From Paenibacillus chitinolyticus NBRC 15660 (lineage in GTDB: Bacteria > Bacillota > Bacilli > Paenibacillales > NBRC-103111), in the NCBI RefSeq assembly GCF_000739915.1, contig NZ_BBJT01000014.1, positions 62,001 to 126,000 of the forward strand: a DNA stretch of 64,000 nucleotides, in the 5' to 3' direction. The translations under genes were made by a program, and so were the position numbers. Positions 55,578 through 63,896 of this stretch are shown here, one piece after another (position 1 is the stretch's first letter; each line of letters begins with the position of its first letter). The notes below the pieces were generated by a model. It did no database searches, had not been told where the DNA came from, and saw nothing but the letters and a program-made list of their open reading frames with translations.

Positions 55578-55593
55578 ATGTAAGCGATTAAAT
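55578..55593 (+). promoter_or_regulatory. near-consensus cre upstream of the cluster
   Basis: ATGTAAGCGATTAAAT differs from WTGNAANCGNWWNCAW only at the final C. It lies about 45 bp upstream of the -35 box, so CcpA could modulate the cluster. This is weaker evidence than the amylase cre. Confidence 0.45.
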
Positions 55594-55986
55594 TTAATTG
55601 GAATTTTATTTTAATGACCAAAATGATTATTAAGCCGCATATACATAACATGAATATGACATATAAAACTTTTTTAAGGCTTCATAAACGCAAGTAACTA
55701 GAATACACACGATCAATTGAACCTTGAATTTAGCTGGATGTTTAAGGAGATATGACTAGTAGGTAAGATTTTTACCACGGAGAAATTAATTGTGAGGTAA
55801 TGGCATTCTACTGCCGGAAAGCTAGGCGAGAAACTGCGTTGAGAGAAAGTTTTAAGGCTCCCATATGGAAGATCAAGGAAACCTTTATCTTTTCCCCCAC
55901 ATCATCTTAAATGTTTGTGCTTTAGCTTTGAGAGGTAGGACAAAGACCAACATGAAACGGGGAATTGCAGTGCATATGCTAGAAGA
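55594..55986. other. AT-rich region without a recognised gene
   Basis: No ORF with ribosome site on either strand. A purine-rich stretch (about 55740-55870) with short hairpins such as GGTAAGATTTTTACC looks structured, but it matches no riboswitch I recognise. The bulk is AT-rich spacer leading into the VanZ-like fragment. Confidence 0.4.
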
Positions 55987-56292
55987 ATGAGCACCAGCAT
56001 GGTGATCGCGTCGATATTTGCCGCATATATGTACGTCGTAGTTAAAGTGATTTTGTTTAAGCTTCACAGTCCTGAAATTATTATGGACCAACTGACGGTC
56101 AGAGCGAATCTTACTCCTTTCCATGAGATCGTCACTTATTTCAAGCAAGCCACCCTGGACATCTGGGTGAATTTCGCCGGGAACATCCTGATCTTCATGC
56201 CCTTCGGCATGCTGCTGCCGCTTCTGTTAAGAGGCATGTCGAATCCTTGGTCCAAGGTGTTCATGCCATCCTTCACTTTTAGTATTCAATAA
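55987..56292 (+). pseudogene. VanZ-like N-terminal fragment
   Basis: A 101-residue ORF with a first membrane segment (SMVIASIFAAYMYVVVKVILF) and then the VanZ-type region TPFHEIVTYF, VNFAGNILIFMPFGMLLPLL. Full VanZ-family proteins have about 150-200 residues and four or five segments. Here the sequence stops after SNPWSKVFMPSFTFSIQ. No good ribosome site is visible. It is most likely a truncated copy in a decayed AT-rich stretch. VanZ itself confers low-level teicoplanin resistance, but most homologues are uncharacterised. Confidence 0.6.
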
Positions 56293-56330
56293 ACACTTCA
56301 GTCATCAGTATACGATCATAATAGAACTAA

Positions 56331-56378
56331 AATAAGCATATCATCTAAGCTATGAAAGCCTTTGACGATATGCTTATT
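56331..56378. terminator. hairpin with long loop
   Basis: AATAAGCATATC/GATATGCTTATT, 12 bp perfect with a 24-base loop, lies just after the fragment that ends at 56395 on the minus strand. It ends in TTTTAG on that strand. A terminator left from the decayed gene is likely. Confidence 0.55.
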
Positions 56379-56394
56379 TAATTTCTCAAGGTAT

Positions 56395-56590
56395 CTATGC
56401 CGCTTCAATTCGTTCTTTAATCAATTGACTGTTGCTCCGTCGAATCACACGCTGCTCACGTAAAAACCGGTGTAGTACTTTTCTTAGATGGGGCAAACAA
56501 AGGCGATTTTCGTTTGTGTACCTGCTACTTCCGTAACAACTGCGTTCAATGATACATATTACCTTTGTCCATATTGAATCCCTCTAACAT
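56395..56590 (-). pseudogene. C-terminal remnant of an unidentified gene
   Basis: The minus-strand frame ending at 56395-56397 reads ...YTNENRLCLPHLRKVLHRF, then LREQRVIRRSNSQLIKERIEAA, a basic, helix-rich C-terminus. A second frame from 56590 (MLEGFNMDKGNMYH) may be the upstream part before a frameshift near 56545. The gene is not recognised; a mobile-element protein is possible. It has no start context. Confidence 0.3.
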
Positions 56591-56623
56591 TCGTACATAT
56601 TCGATTACCAATACCTTTTAGTG

Positions 56624-56661
56624 GTTCCACAGTTTTTTACTAGTTCCACACTTTTTTATCA
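56624..56661. repeat. two 19-bp tandem copies
   Basis: GTTCCACAGTTTTTTACTA and GTTCCACACTTTTTTATCA match at 16 of 19 bases, head to tail, immediately after the glmS 3' end. The T-runs are on the plus strand, so they are not a glmS terminator. No clear glmS terminator was found. Confidence 0.7.
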
Positions 56662-56691
56662 CCAGACAACTGCTACTTTCCCGCTTCCACC

Positions 56692-58521
56692 CTACTCCAC
56701 CGTCACGCTCTTCGCTAGGTTGCGCGGTTTATCCACATCGTTCCCGCGTGCCAACGACGCATAGTACGAAAGCAGCTGCAGCGGAATCACGGTCAGCGCA
56801 GGGGACAGCACATCCAGCGTCCGCGGGATGCTGAACGTCTGGTCCACCGATTTTGCGAACTCGGCGTCTCCTTCGTAAGCAATCCCCAGCACTTTGCCGC
56901 CGCGCGCCGTAACTTCCTTGACGTTGCTCACTGTCTTCTCCTGAAGGTCGGATTGCAGTCCCAGGGCAATCACCGGCACGTCATCCTCGATCAGCGCGAG
57001 TGTTCCGTGCTTCAGCTCGCCGGCCGGATAAGCTTCGGAGTGAATGTACGAGATCTCCTTCAGCTTAAGCGAGCCTTCCAGTGCTACCGCATAGTCGATC
57101 CCGCGGCCGATGAAGAACAAATGCTCCTTCGGAGCAATCTGCTCCGCATAAGCTTGGATCTCTTCGCCGCGCGCCAGAATGCTTTCCACCTGCTCCGGCA
57201 GGCTCTGCATAGCCGCCAAAGTGTGGCGGATTTCAGCCGGCTCCACGGTTTCCAGCGTCTGCGCGAGGAACAAACCCAGCAGATAGAACGCCATCAGCTG
57301 TGTCGTGTAAGCCTTCGTCGATGCCACGGCAATCTCCGGCCCTGCCCAAGTCACGATCACGTCGTCCGCTTCCCGGGATACGGAGCTGCCGACTACGTTG
57401 GTGATCGCCAGCACACGCGCGCCGTTTCTTTTCGCCTCGCGCAGCGCGGCCAGCGTATCCGCCGTTTCGCCGGATTGGCTCACGACAATGACCAGCGTTT
57501 CCGGGGTGATGATCGGCGACCGGTAACGGTACTCCGAAGCCACATCCGTTTCAACCGGGATGCGCGCCAGCTTTTCGATGACGCTTTTACCGACAAGCCC
57601 GGCATGATACGCCGTTCCGCAGGCTACGATCTGGATATTCCGAATATTCCGAATTTGGTCGGCCGTCATCGAAATTTCATCCAGAATCACGCTGTCGCCC
57701 GCTTCGGAAATACGGCTGCCGATCGTGTCGCGGTAAGCTTTCGGCTGGTCATAAATTTCCTTCATCATGAAGTGATCGAAGCCCGCTTTTTCAGCCGTTA
57801 CCAGGTCCCAGTCCACACGGAACATTTCCCGAGAAATAAAATTCCCCTCGATTGTCATCAATTCGACACCGTCCCGCGTAAGCAGCGCCATTTCGCCATC
57901 GTTCAGAATGTACACATTGCGTGTATATTCCAGAATCGCCGGAATGTCCGAGCCGATGAAGTTCTCTCCCTCGCCTACCCCGATGATCAACGGACTGGCC
58001 AGACGCACGGCCACCAGCCGGTCCGGTTCATACTCCGTCAGCACGCCGAGAGCAAAAGCGCCCCGCATCTGTTTAACCGCCTGCTGAACCGCTTTGACGA
58101 TATCTCCCTCATACAGTTCGGCAATCAAATGCGAGATCACTTCCGTATCCGTCTCCGAAACGAATGTGTGCCCTTTAGCGATCAGCTCTTCTTTCAGCGT
58201 CATATAATTCTCGATAATCCCGTTGTGAACAACCGAGAATTTCATCGAATTGTCCGTGTGCGGGTGCGAATTCTCATCCGAAGGCTTGCCGTGAGTCGCC
58301 CAGCGCGTATGACCGATTCCTACCGTTCCGTTCAACGGCGCATCGCTAAGCTGCGATTCCAGCACCGCCAGACGGCCTTTCGACTTCTTGATTTGAAGCC
58401 CTCCCTCCGTATAAACGGCTACTCCTGCCGAATCGTACCCGCGATACTCCAGCTTTTTCAATCCCTCGATCAACACTTCCTGAGAATCACGTTTACCGAT
58501 ATATCCAACGATTCCGCACAT
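56692..58521 (-). CDS. glmS: glutamine--fructose-6-phosphate aminotransferase
   Basis: A 609-residue enzyme that makes glucosamine-6-phosphate from fructose-6-phosphate and glutamine, the first step to UDP-GlcNAc. ATG 58521 (MCGIVGYIG) is chosen over an in-frame ATG five codons earlier, because Cys2 must become N-terminal as the amidotransferase nucleophile; GGGGGT lies eight bases upstream. Order: class II glutaminase (1-230), two SIS sugar-isomerase domains (about 290-425 and 460-590) and the conserved end KPRNLAKSVTVE. Expression is controlled by a glmS ribozyme, placed unusually far upstream. Confidence 0.96.
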   Translation of the reverse strand: MCGIVGYIGKRDSQEVLIEGLKKLEYRGYDSAGVAVYTEGGLQIKKSKGRLAVLESQLSDAPLNGTVGIGHTRWATHGKPSDENSHPHTDNSMKFSVVHNGIIENYMTLKEELIAKGHTFVSETDTEVISHLIAELYEGDIVKAVQQAVKQMRGAFALGVLTEYEPDRLVAVRLASPLIIGVGEGENFIGSDIPAILEYTRNVYILNDGEMALLTRDGVELMTIEGNFISREMFRVDWDLVTAEKAGFDHFMMKEIYDQPKAYRDTIGSRISEAGDSVILDEISMTADQIRNIRNIQIVACGTAYHAGLVGKSVIEKLARIPVETDVASEYRYRSPIITPETLVIVVSQSGETADTLAALREAKRNGARVLAITNVVGSSVSREADDVIVTWAGPEIAVASTKAYTTQLMAFYLLGLFLAQTLETVEPAEIRHTLAAMQSLPEQVESILARGEEIQAYAEQIAPKEHLFFIGRGIDYAVALEGSLKLKEISYIHSEAYPAGELKHGTLALIEDDVPVIALGLQSDLQEKTVSNVKEVTARGGKVLGIAYEGDAEFAKSVDQTFSIPRTLDVLSPALTVIPLQLLSYYASLARGNDVDKPRNLAKSVTVE

Positions 58522-58777
58522 ACAAAATACCCCCATTATTTGAGCTCCATGACCCGCTCCGCATCCTGCGAATAACGTTCATAGGCTGTTTGTCAAAGAT
58601 CGGCGGAACACTGAATAGAGTCATACTCCGGGATTCAAACTCCTGCCGTCTGCCTTGCCTATTTATTTGCGATTCCTTATCTCGTCGAAAAGAATGAGTG
58701 CACGTAACCGGAACACCAAAACCATCTCAGCCGTTCTTACACCTTGATGTCCGATTAGGTTAGCTAGAGCAAGTCAA

Positions 58778-58796
58778 TTGATACGATACGTATCAA
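58778..58796. promoter_or_regulatory. perfect 19-bp palindrome upstream of glmS
   Basis: TTGATACGATACGTATCAA has 8-bp arms around ATA. It lies about 255 bp upstream of glmS and just downstream of a weak promoter-like sequence. The symmetry is typical of a repressor operator. The regulator is not identified. Confidence 0.6.
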
Positions 58797-59162
58797 AACT
58801 TATCTTTTACAAGTGTCTCTATAACACCCGTTTTTAAAAAGTGAACCGGTCCTTTACACCCGTAATCCTCCTAAATGCCCTCAATTCTTCTAATAGGCGC
58901 ACTTAAAAAAGGCTTCCGAGCTCGCGTTTTTCAAAAAAAGCGGCTCATTCATATAAGGCCCGAACGATTATAAAATAATGCCTGACACGTAACGATACAA
59001 GCTGTCCAAGCAGCGTCTTCGCCGCGAAAAACAGAACTGAAGAAAGCAGGCCCCTATATCTGAGGGCACCTGTCCAACAGCGCCGCAATGCAGCCCGTAT
59101 GCTTCACAAGCAAGACCCTTAAGCCAACGTCACCGCTCTGCAAAGATCTTTTCTGCCTGTCT

Positions 59163-59221
59163 AAAAAACGACTGCTCCGTTCGTCCGCCTAAGGCGGTTT
59201 CCGTACGACCCGTTTGCAGCC
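59163..59221 (-). terminator. terminator-like hairpin between ribozyme and glmS
   Basis: On the minus strand GGCTGC/GCAGTC closes an arm that contains CCGCC-TTA-GGCGG, and G followed by six T comes after the stem. It starts about 65 nt after the ribozyme. If it terminates efficiently, glmS would depend on read-through or a second promoter. Confidence 0.5.
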
Positions 59222-59284
59222 TCAACCAGAACCGTCCCTGCTTCATAAATAAGCATGCGGCTCTGATCCCTTGCTATGAATCAT

Positions 59285-59484
59285 TCGGCTGGATTCTTGT
59301 GTGCCCGGTCACCCGGACAGTTTGCTCTCCAGCTTGTCGGTAGGAATGAACTACCGGAAGGTCCCCGCCGAAAAATTCGAACACCTTCACCTCGTCAACT
59401 TGCCGGCTCCACGTTATCTTTGCCATACCGGGTCGATTAACCCGCATGTACAATTCAGACGCTTCCCGCGCAAGTTCTGGCGCT
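59285..59484 (-). ncRNA. glmS ribozyme (GlcN6P-responsive self-cleaving riboswitch)
   Basis: The minus strand carries the conserved core. The cleavage site is A|GCGCCAGAACT, with cleavage between 59484 and 59483. AAGTTGACGAGG (59390-59401) forms the other strand of the first helix. TCGAA then TTCGGCGG (59365-59380) gives the pseudoknot and active-site region, followed by CCGGTAG/CTACCG and a last domain closed by CTGGA/TCCAG. The first helix is longer than in Bacillus. Glucosamine-6-phosphate acts as cofactor, and cleavage leads to mRNA decay. A good promoter lies about 50 bp upstream of the cleavage site. Confidence 0.9.
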
Positions 59485-59541
59485 TGTTGTTGCTGAAACA
59501 CTATCCACCCTTCTCTGCATGAGTAAAAAAAACATATACCC

Positions 59542-59570
59542 ATCATATTCATTTTGGCCTCGATTTGCAA
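59542..59570 (-). promoter_or_regulatory. promoter of the glmS ribozyme transcript
   Basis: TTGCAA (59565-59570) and TATGAT (59542-59547) on the minus strand are 17 bp apart. Transcription would begin near 59535, leaving about 50 nt before the ribozyme cleavage site. I see no gene in 59571-59987, which includes an 11-C homopolymer at 59908-59918. Confidence 0.7.
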
Positions 59571-59987
59571 CTCTCCCGATACAAAATGAGATACAAGCCC
59601 CATAATAGCCGGTAAAATCTTGTGTAAAATCGGTATGAGCCTCACCTTCGGCTAGGTACGACTGTACGGTGGCAGGCTCCTTTCGGCTTCCATACGTGTG
59701 CTTAACAACCCGTCATGCGACGTCTCGCAGCGATCCGGGAGCTAGCGGCTATCGGTCGATGCCTTCAATTTTAACGAACGCTGTTTCCCCCAGCGGAGTT
59801 CAATTCCCCAAGACTTTCTATTCTGCTAAACCATCGCGAGTCTGTCCGTTAGCTCAGGCCTTCTGCGCATCTACATCCGCTTCCGCGAACTGGCGAACTC
59901 CTCTTATCCCCCCCCCCCAGAGCCCTCCACTCCACCCTGTTCCCCCCTTCTACACCGCTCAGCCCTCCGTCCCTTCTATTCGCATGC

Positions 59988-60021
59988 AAAAAAGCCGCTC
60001 CTCTCTCGAGAGAAAAGCGGC
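59988..60021 (-). terminator. terminator of the cdaA-cdaR-glmM operon
   Basis: On the minus strand GCCGCTTTTCTCTC/GAGAGAGGAGCGGC (two mismatches) is followed by six T, about 75 bases after the glmM stop codon. It separates glmM from glmS. Confidence 0.85.
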
Positions 60022-60096
60022 CTGTACAACCCAATCCACATAGTACTCTATAATCTTATCTATCAGGCAAAATCAAACCCGCAATACGTGTCGGAA

Positions 60097-61437
60097 TTAA
60101 CCGAGCTCCCGCTTCACGACTTCTACGATATCATTGACGTAGCCTTCCACCGTATCCTTGTCCGGCCCTTCCGCCATCACGCGGATAAGGGACTCCGTCC
60201 CGGACGGACGAACCAGCACACGGCCGTTGTCGCCCAGTTGGCTCTCTACGGCGCTGATTGCGCCGGCAATGGCTGCATTGTCCTGCAGCTTGCTTTTATC
60301 CGCTACACGCACGTTCACGAGCACCTGCGGGAACTTCCGCATAATCCGCTTTACTTCGCTAAGCGGGCGACCTCCCGCCACGAGGGTGTCCGCGAGCTGC
60401 AAGCCCGTAAGAATACCATCGCCGGTCGTATTGTAATCGAGGAAAATAACATGCCCGGACTGTTCGCCGCCCAGGTTGTATCCGCCCTTACGCATCTCTT
60501 CCATCACGTAACGGTCTCCTACGGCCGTTTGGGTCGCTTTCAGGCCATGGCCCTCGATTCCCTTAAAGAAGCCGATGTTGGCCATAACCGTCGTCACAAT
60601 CGTGCTGTGATTGAGCTTGCCCGCACGGTTCATCGCATCTCCGCAGATGCTCAAAATGAAGTCGCCGTCGACTTCTTCCCCGTTCTCGTCAATCGCGATG
60701 AGCCGGTCCGCGTCCCCGTCGAACGCAAGGCCGAGGTTCGCGCCGTGCTCCACGACGGCTTTCTGCAGATTCTCCGGATGAGTCGAACCGCAGCCCTCGT
60801 TGATGTTGCGCCCGTTCGGCTCCGCTCCGAGCGTGATCACTTCCGCTCCCAGCTCGCGGAAAATCTTAGGCGCCAGCTCGTAAGCGGCTCCGTTCGCGCA
60901 GTCCATCACAATCTTCATGCCGCCGAACGAATGCTGCACGGTCGACTTAACGAAGTCGGCGTACAGGAACTTCGCCTTCGGATCATCCGACACGGTACCG
61001 ATCTCGCCGCCCACCGGCCGCGGCAGCTCGTCGCCGTCCGCGTCGAGCAGGCGCTCGATTTCGAGCTCCGTCTCATCGAGCAGTTTAAACCCGTCTCCGC
61101 CGAAAAATTTGATCCCGTTGTCTTCCACGGGATTATGGGAGGCGGAGATCATCACGCCGGCGTCGGCGCCAAGCACGCGCGTCAAATACGCGACGGCAGG
61201 CGTAGATACGACGCCGAGGCGGATCACGTTCGCTCCGATCGACAGGAGACCTGCAACCAGCGCCGCTTCCAGCATAGGACCCGAAATACGCGTGTCCTGG
61301 CCGATAACTACCTTCGGATGCTGAGCCTGACGTGTCAGCACATATCCTCCACAGCGTCCGATTTCAAAAGCCAGCTCCGGTGTCAGCTCCCGATTGGCTA
61401 CTCCGCGAACTCCATCCGTTCCAAAATATTTCCCCAT
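60097..61437 (-). CDS. glmM: phosphoglucosamine mutase
   Basis: A 446-residue mutase that converts glucosamine-6-phosphate to glucosamine-1-phosphate, the step after GlmS. The phosphoserine loop is [15 protein letters not shown] (active Ser about 100), the Mg loop is [10 protein letters not shown], and the sugar loop is GGEQSGH. The phosphate-binding [12 protein letters not shown] lies near the end. ATG 61437 follows GAGGGG. In Bacillus GlmM binds and inhibits the diadenylate cyclase CdaA encoded two genes upstream, and the conserved gene order fits that link. Confidence 0.96.
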   Translation of the reverse strand: MGKYFGTDGVRGVANRELTPELAFEIGRCGGYVLTRQAQHPKVVIGQDTRISGPMLEAALVAGLLSIGANVIRLGVVSTPAVAYLTRVLGADAGVMISASHNPVEDNGIKFFGGDGFKLLDETELEIERLLDADGDELPRPVGGEIGTVSDDPKAKFLYADFVKSTVQHSFGGMKIVMDCANGAAYELAPKIFRELGAEVITLGAEPNGRNINEGCGSTHPENLQKAVVEHGANLGLAFDGDADRLIAIDENGEEVDGDFILSICGDAMNRAGKLNHSTIVTTVMANIGFFKGIEGHGLKATQTAVGDRYVMEEMRKGGYNLGGEQSGHVIFLDYNTTGDGILTGLQLADTLVAGGRPLSEVKRIMRKFPQVLVNVRVADKSKLQDNAAIAGAISAVESQLGDNGRVLVRPSGTESLIRVMAEGPDKDTVEGYVNDIVEVVKRELG

Positions 61438-61556
61438 CGTTCTCTTCCCCTCTTCTCATAAACGGCACGTGAATGCCAAATCGGTTTCTTTATAAATCCT
61501 GGTAACTTGTCATGATTTTAACATATCCCTTATAACTTACGAAGGAAAATTCCCGT

Positions 61557-62894
61557 TTAGGGGGTTACGGCCTCCTTTTTGGGGACCGTTTCCCCCTCAG
61601 CATCCGGTTTCTGGGTTGGAGTCGGAGTCGGAATAGGTGTAGGACTCGGGTTCTTCGACTCGGTTTGCGTCTGAGCCGCCGAAATGACGACCTTGGCCTT
61701 CGTGACCTGTGTCCCGCCATCTTTGATGTACGGCGGCAGATTGAGAGTAATCGGCAGTTCGTGCGCCCCCGGAGGCAAATTGCTCACATCCACGATAGCC
61801 TGGATATCTTCCGGTTTAACGGCCTCCATTTGAGGCGCCGCTCCTTCCAGGGTCAGCGTAATGCTGCCGTTAGGAGGATCGGTGAACTTCACTTCCGTTC
61901 CTTCCGCCTGTCCCACTATTTTCAGAGGGATTCCCGGATATTCCTTTTTGATGGAAGAGACGATTTCGACGGTTACCTGCACCTTCGTCGGCTCAATCTG
62001 AGTCACCCCTTTTTGCAAAGGAATGTCCAGCGTAAATTCTTTCGTTTCCTTAAGCCCATCGATCTTGAGCGTAACTCCCGAATAGAAGTCCATGCCGTCC
62101 AGCACGTTTTGTGCCCCGTAAACCATGATCTTGTCCGGATTCTGCTTAACCGAACCGATGCTGTAACCGGGAGGTAGATTGCCCGTCAGCTGAATCTGCA
62201 GAGGCACCGTTTTAAACGGGCTGGTGACGGGGACATCCACGTCCACTACGGCCGGCCTTATATCGTAAGGCAGCTCGCGGCCTTCTTTGTTATAGACCTT
62301 CAGCTTTACCTGCTTCGTTACCGCGGAATCGGCTTTATCTACCGAGATTTCGCCTTGGACCGTGGCTACCTCGTCCGCCTTGCTTGCCGGAACGGTTACG
62401 TGCACTTTGCTCGGTTTGGCGATAGGATCGCCGGATTTATAGCCGGGCTGCGGAGTTCCCTTTACATTGATCTTCACAGGGACTTCCTTCATCTCCTGCT
62501 CCTCGACGACCACCTTGACGTTCCGCGGCACGATGTCCACCTGCAAAGATGACGGGAAGCCGACCGCCTCGAGCGGAAGGACATACTCCCCTTTACCGCC
62601 GGCCTTGGTCAAATCCAGCACGACTTTGTACTCACTCGTACTCACCCGCTTCAGCGCGGAATCCTTCCCTTTCAAAATCACCTGTACCCGGCTGGGCTCA
62701 ATCGAAGAAATATAATATTTATCCGAATCGTATTTCGGCGTAATTTGCACATTGCTGATCGGCAGCTCTTTAATTCCTCCCGTTGTCGAATTGGTCACGG
62801 TAGTGCCTTCCATCCGGACAACCGCCCACAGAAGAATTCCGATAATGACCGCGATCACCCGAACGACATTAGTATTCCTCAGCCATCTATCCAC
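61557..62894 (-). CDS. cdaR: CdaR/YbbR, regulator of diadenylate cyclase
   Basis: A 445-residue protein with one N-terminal membrane segment (about 10-28: VVRVIAVIIGILLWAVVRM) and four YbbR repeats outside the membrane, each with the pattern VxVxGTPxxGY or similar. A Pro/Thr-rich tail follows (about 410-430). GTG 62894 is chosen because GGGAGGG lies nine bases upstream. It overlaps the end of cdaA by eight nt, so translation is coupled. In Bacillus and Listeria CdaR modulates CdaA activity at the membrane. Confidence 0.93.
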   Translation of the reverse strand: MDRWLRNTNVVRVIAVIIGILLWAVVRMEGTTVTNSTTGGIKELPISNVQITPKYDSDKYYISSIEPSRVQVILKGKDSALKRVSTSEYKVVLDLTKAGGKGEYVLPLEAVGFPSSLQVDIVPRNVKVVVEEQEMKEVPVKINVKGTPQPGYKSGDPIAKPSKVHVTVPASKADEVATVQGEISVDKADSAVTKQVKLKVYNKEGRELPYDIRPAVVDVDVPVTSPFKTVPLQIQLTGNLPPGYSIGSVKQNPDKIMVYGAQNVLDGMDFYSGVTLKIDGLKETKEFTLDIPLQKGVTQIEPTKVQVTVEIVSSIKKEYPGIPLKIVGQAEGTEVKFTDPPNGSITLTLEGAAPQMEAVKPEDIQAIVDVSNLPPGAHELPITLNLPPYIKDGGTQVTKAKVVISAAQTQTESKNPSPTPIPTPTPTQKPDAEGETVPKKEAVTP

Positions 62895-63702
62895 GTTTGC
62901 GTCCCTCCCACCATTTCTTGAAAGGGTTTTGACGGTCATTGGCCTTAGGCTTCAATTCATCAAAAAGCTTCGAAATCAAGGATTCTTCCTTGATATCCCG
63001 GACGACCTGCCCGTTAAGCGACAGCGAAATTTGTCCCGTCTCCTCGGACACGATCAAACAAACGGCATCCGAAACCTCGCTCATTCCGATAGCCGCCCTG
63101 TGCCGGGTACCAAGCTCTTTGCTGATAAAAGGATTTTCCGAAAGGGGCAAATAGCAACCCGCCGCCATCAACTGGTTGTTGCGAATGATGACCGCCCCGT
63201 CGTGCAGAGGCGTATTCGGGATAAAAATATTAATAATCAGCTCGGAACTGATCCGTCCGCCTATGGCTATTCCCGATTCGATGTAATCGGTCAGGCCCGT
63301 TTCCTTTTCAAAGACGATCAAAGCCCCGATTTTACGCCGGGACAAATAATTCATCGCTTTAATCACTTCGCCGATCCGGATGTTGACGTCCTGGTCCACG
63401 TCCATCGAACTGCGTGAGAAAAGCCGGCCGCGGCCCAACTGTTCCAGGGCTCTTCTAAGCTCCGGTTGAAAAATAATAATAATGGCGATCAGACCCACCG
63501 TAAACATCTGGTTCATGATCCACTGCAGCGTGTTCAGGTTGAAAGCAACACTGAGCGCCCAGGCGACCAGTACGACAATGATCCCTTTCATGAGCTGTAC
63601 GGCTCTTGTCCCGCGCAGCAGCATAATTAATTTATAAACCACATAGCTGACAATCGAGATATCTATAATATCTGTGATGGAAATATCTGCGAATAATTCC
63701 AC
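62887..63702 (-). CDS. cdaA: membrane diadenylate cyclase CdaA
   Basis: A 271-residue c-di-AMP synthase. Three N-terminal membrane segments (about 15-80) precede the DAC domain, with LHDGAVIIRNN (DGA motif) and GTRHRAAIGMSEV (RHR motif) contributing to the active site. GTG 63702 follows GGGGG. It controls potassium and osmolyte balance and cell-wall homeostasis through c-di-AMP. It is the first gene of the cdaA-cdaR-glmM operon, with a terminator upstream separating it from the rsiW-like gene. Confidence 0.95.
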   Translation of the reverse strand: MELFADISITDIIDISIVSYVVYKLIMLLRGTRAVQLMKGIIVVLVAWALSVAFNLNTLQWIMNQMFTVGLIAIIIIFQPELRRALEQLGRGRLFSRSSMDVDQDVNIRIGEVIKAMNYLSRRKIGALIVFEKETGLTDYIESGIAIGGRISSELIINIFIPNTPLHDGAVIIRNNQLMAAGCYLPLSENPFISKELGTRHRAAIGMSEVSDAVCLIVSEETGQISLSLNGQVVRDIKEESLISKLFDELKPKANDRQNPFKKWWEGRKRG

Positions 63703-63824
63703 TGGAGTTCCCCCAAATCAATGCGTAAAAACCCGGATTTTTATCTTATTTTTATCTGTCTATTCCTTGATAATACCACAATCCGAACAATTCTTCTATT
63801 CTACCCATTTCCCGGTTTCCAAAG

Positions 63825-63856
63825 AAAAAAGCCCTCCGGGATACCCCTCAAGGACT
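63825..63856 (-). terminator. terminator of the gene at the right edge
   Basis: On the minus strand AGTCCT/AGGGCT with an inner GGGG/CCC pairing is followed by six T. It lies about 40 bases past the stop codon at 63897. Confidence 0.7.
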
Positions 63857-63896
63857 TTAGCTGTATAAGATATGCATGCTGTTTTGTTTAAGCAGG

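Larger units (their letters stand above)
58522..59283 (-). other. long leader between the glmS ribozyme and glmS
   Basis: About 760 nt with no credible gene. It contains, in transcript order, the end of the ribozyme, a terminator-like hairpin (59163-59221), a GC stem-loop (about 59065-59090, CAGGTGCCCTC/GGGGCCTG), a weak promoter-like pair (58840-58845 and 58818-58823, 16-bp spacing), a perfect palindrome (58778-58796) and the glmS ribosome site. Confidence 0.6.

Noticed and set aside
56953-58575. 540-residue plus-strand ORF opposite glmS
   Set aside because: Shadow frame rich in Arg and His; glmS on the other strand is certain.
58621-58650. tRNA T-loop-like GTTTGAATCCCG on the minus strand
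   Set aside because: No acceptor, D or anticodon arms can be formed around it.
59274-59645. 123-residue minus-strand ORF upstream of glmS
   Set aside because: It lies across the glmS ribozyme and its promoter. The conserved RNA core explains the sequence, and there is no ribosome site.
59669-60043. 124-residue plus-strand ORF between glmM and glmS
   Set aside because: Low-complexity Pro/Ser-rich translation of a C-rich region that contains an 11-C run and the glmM terminator.
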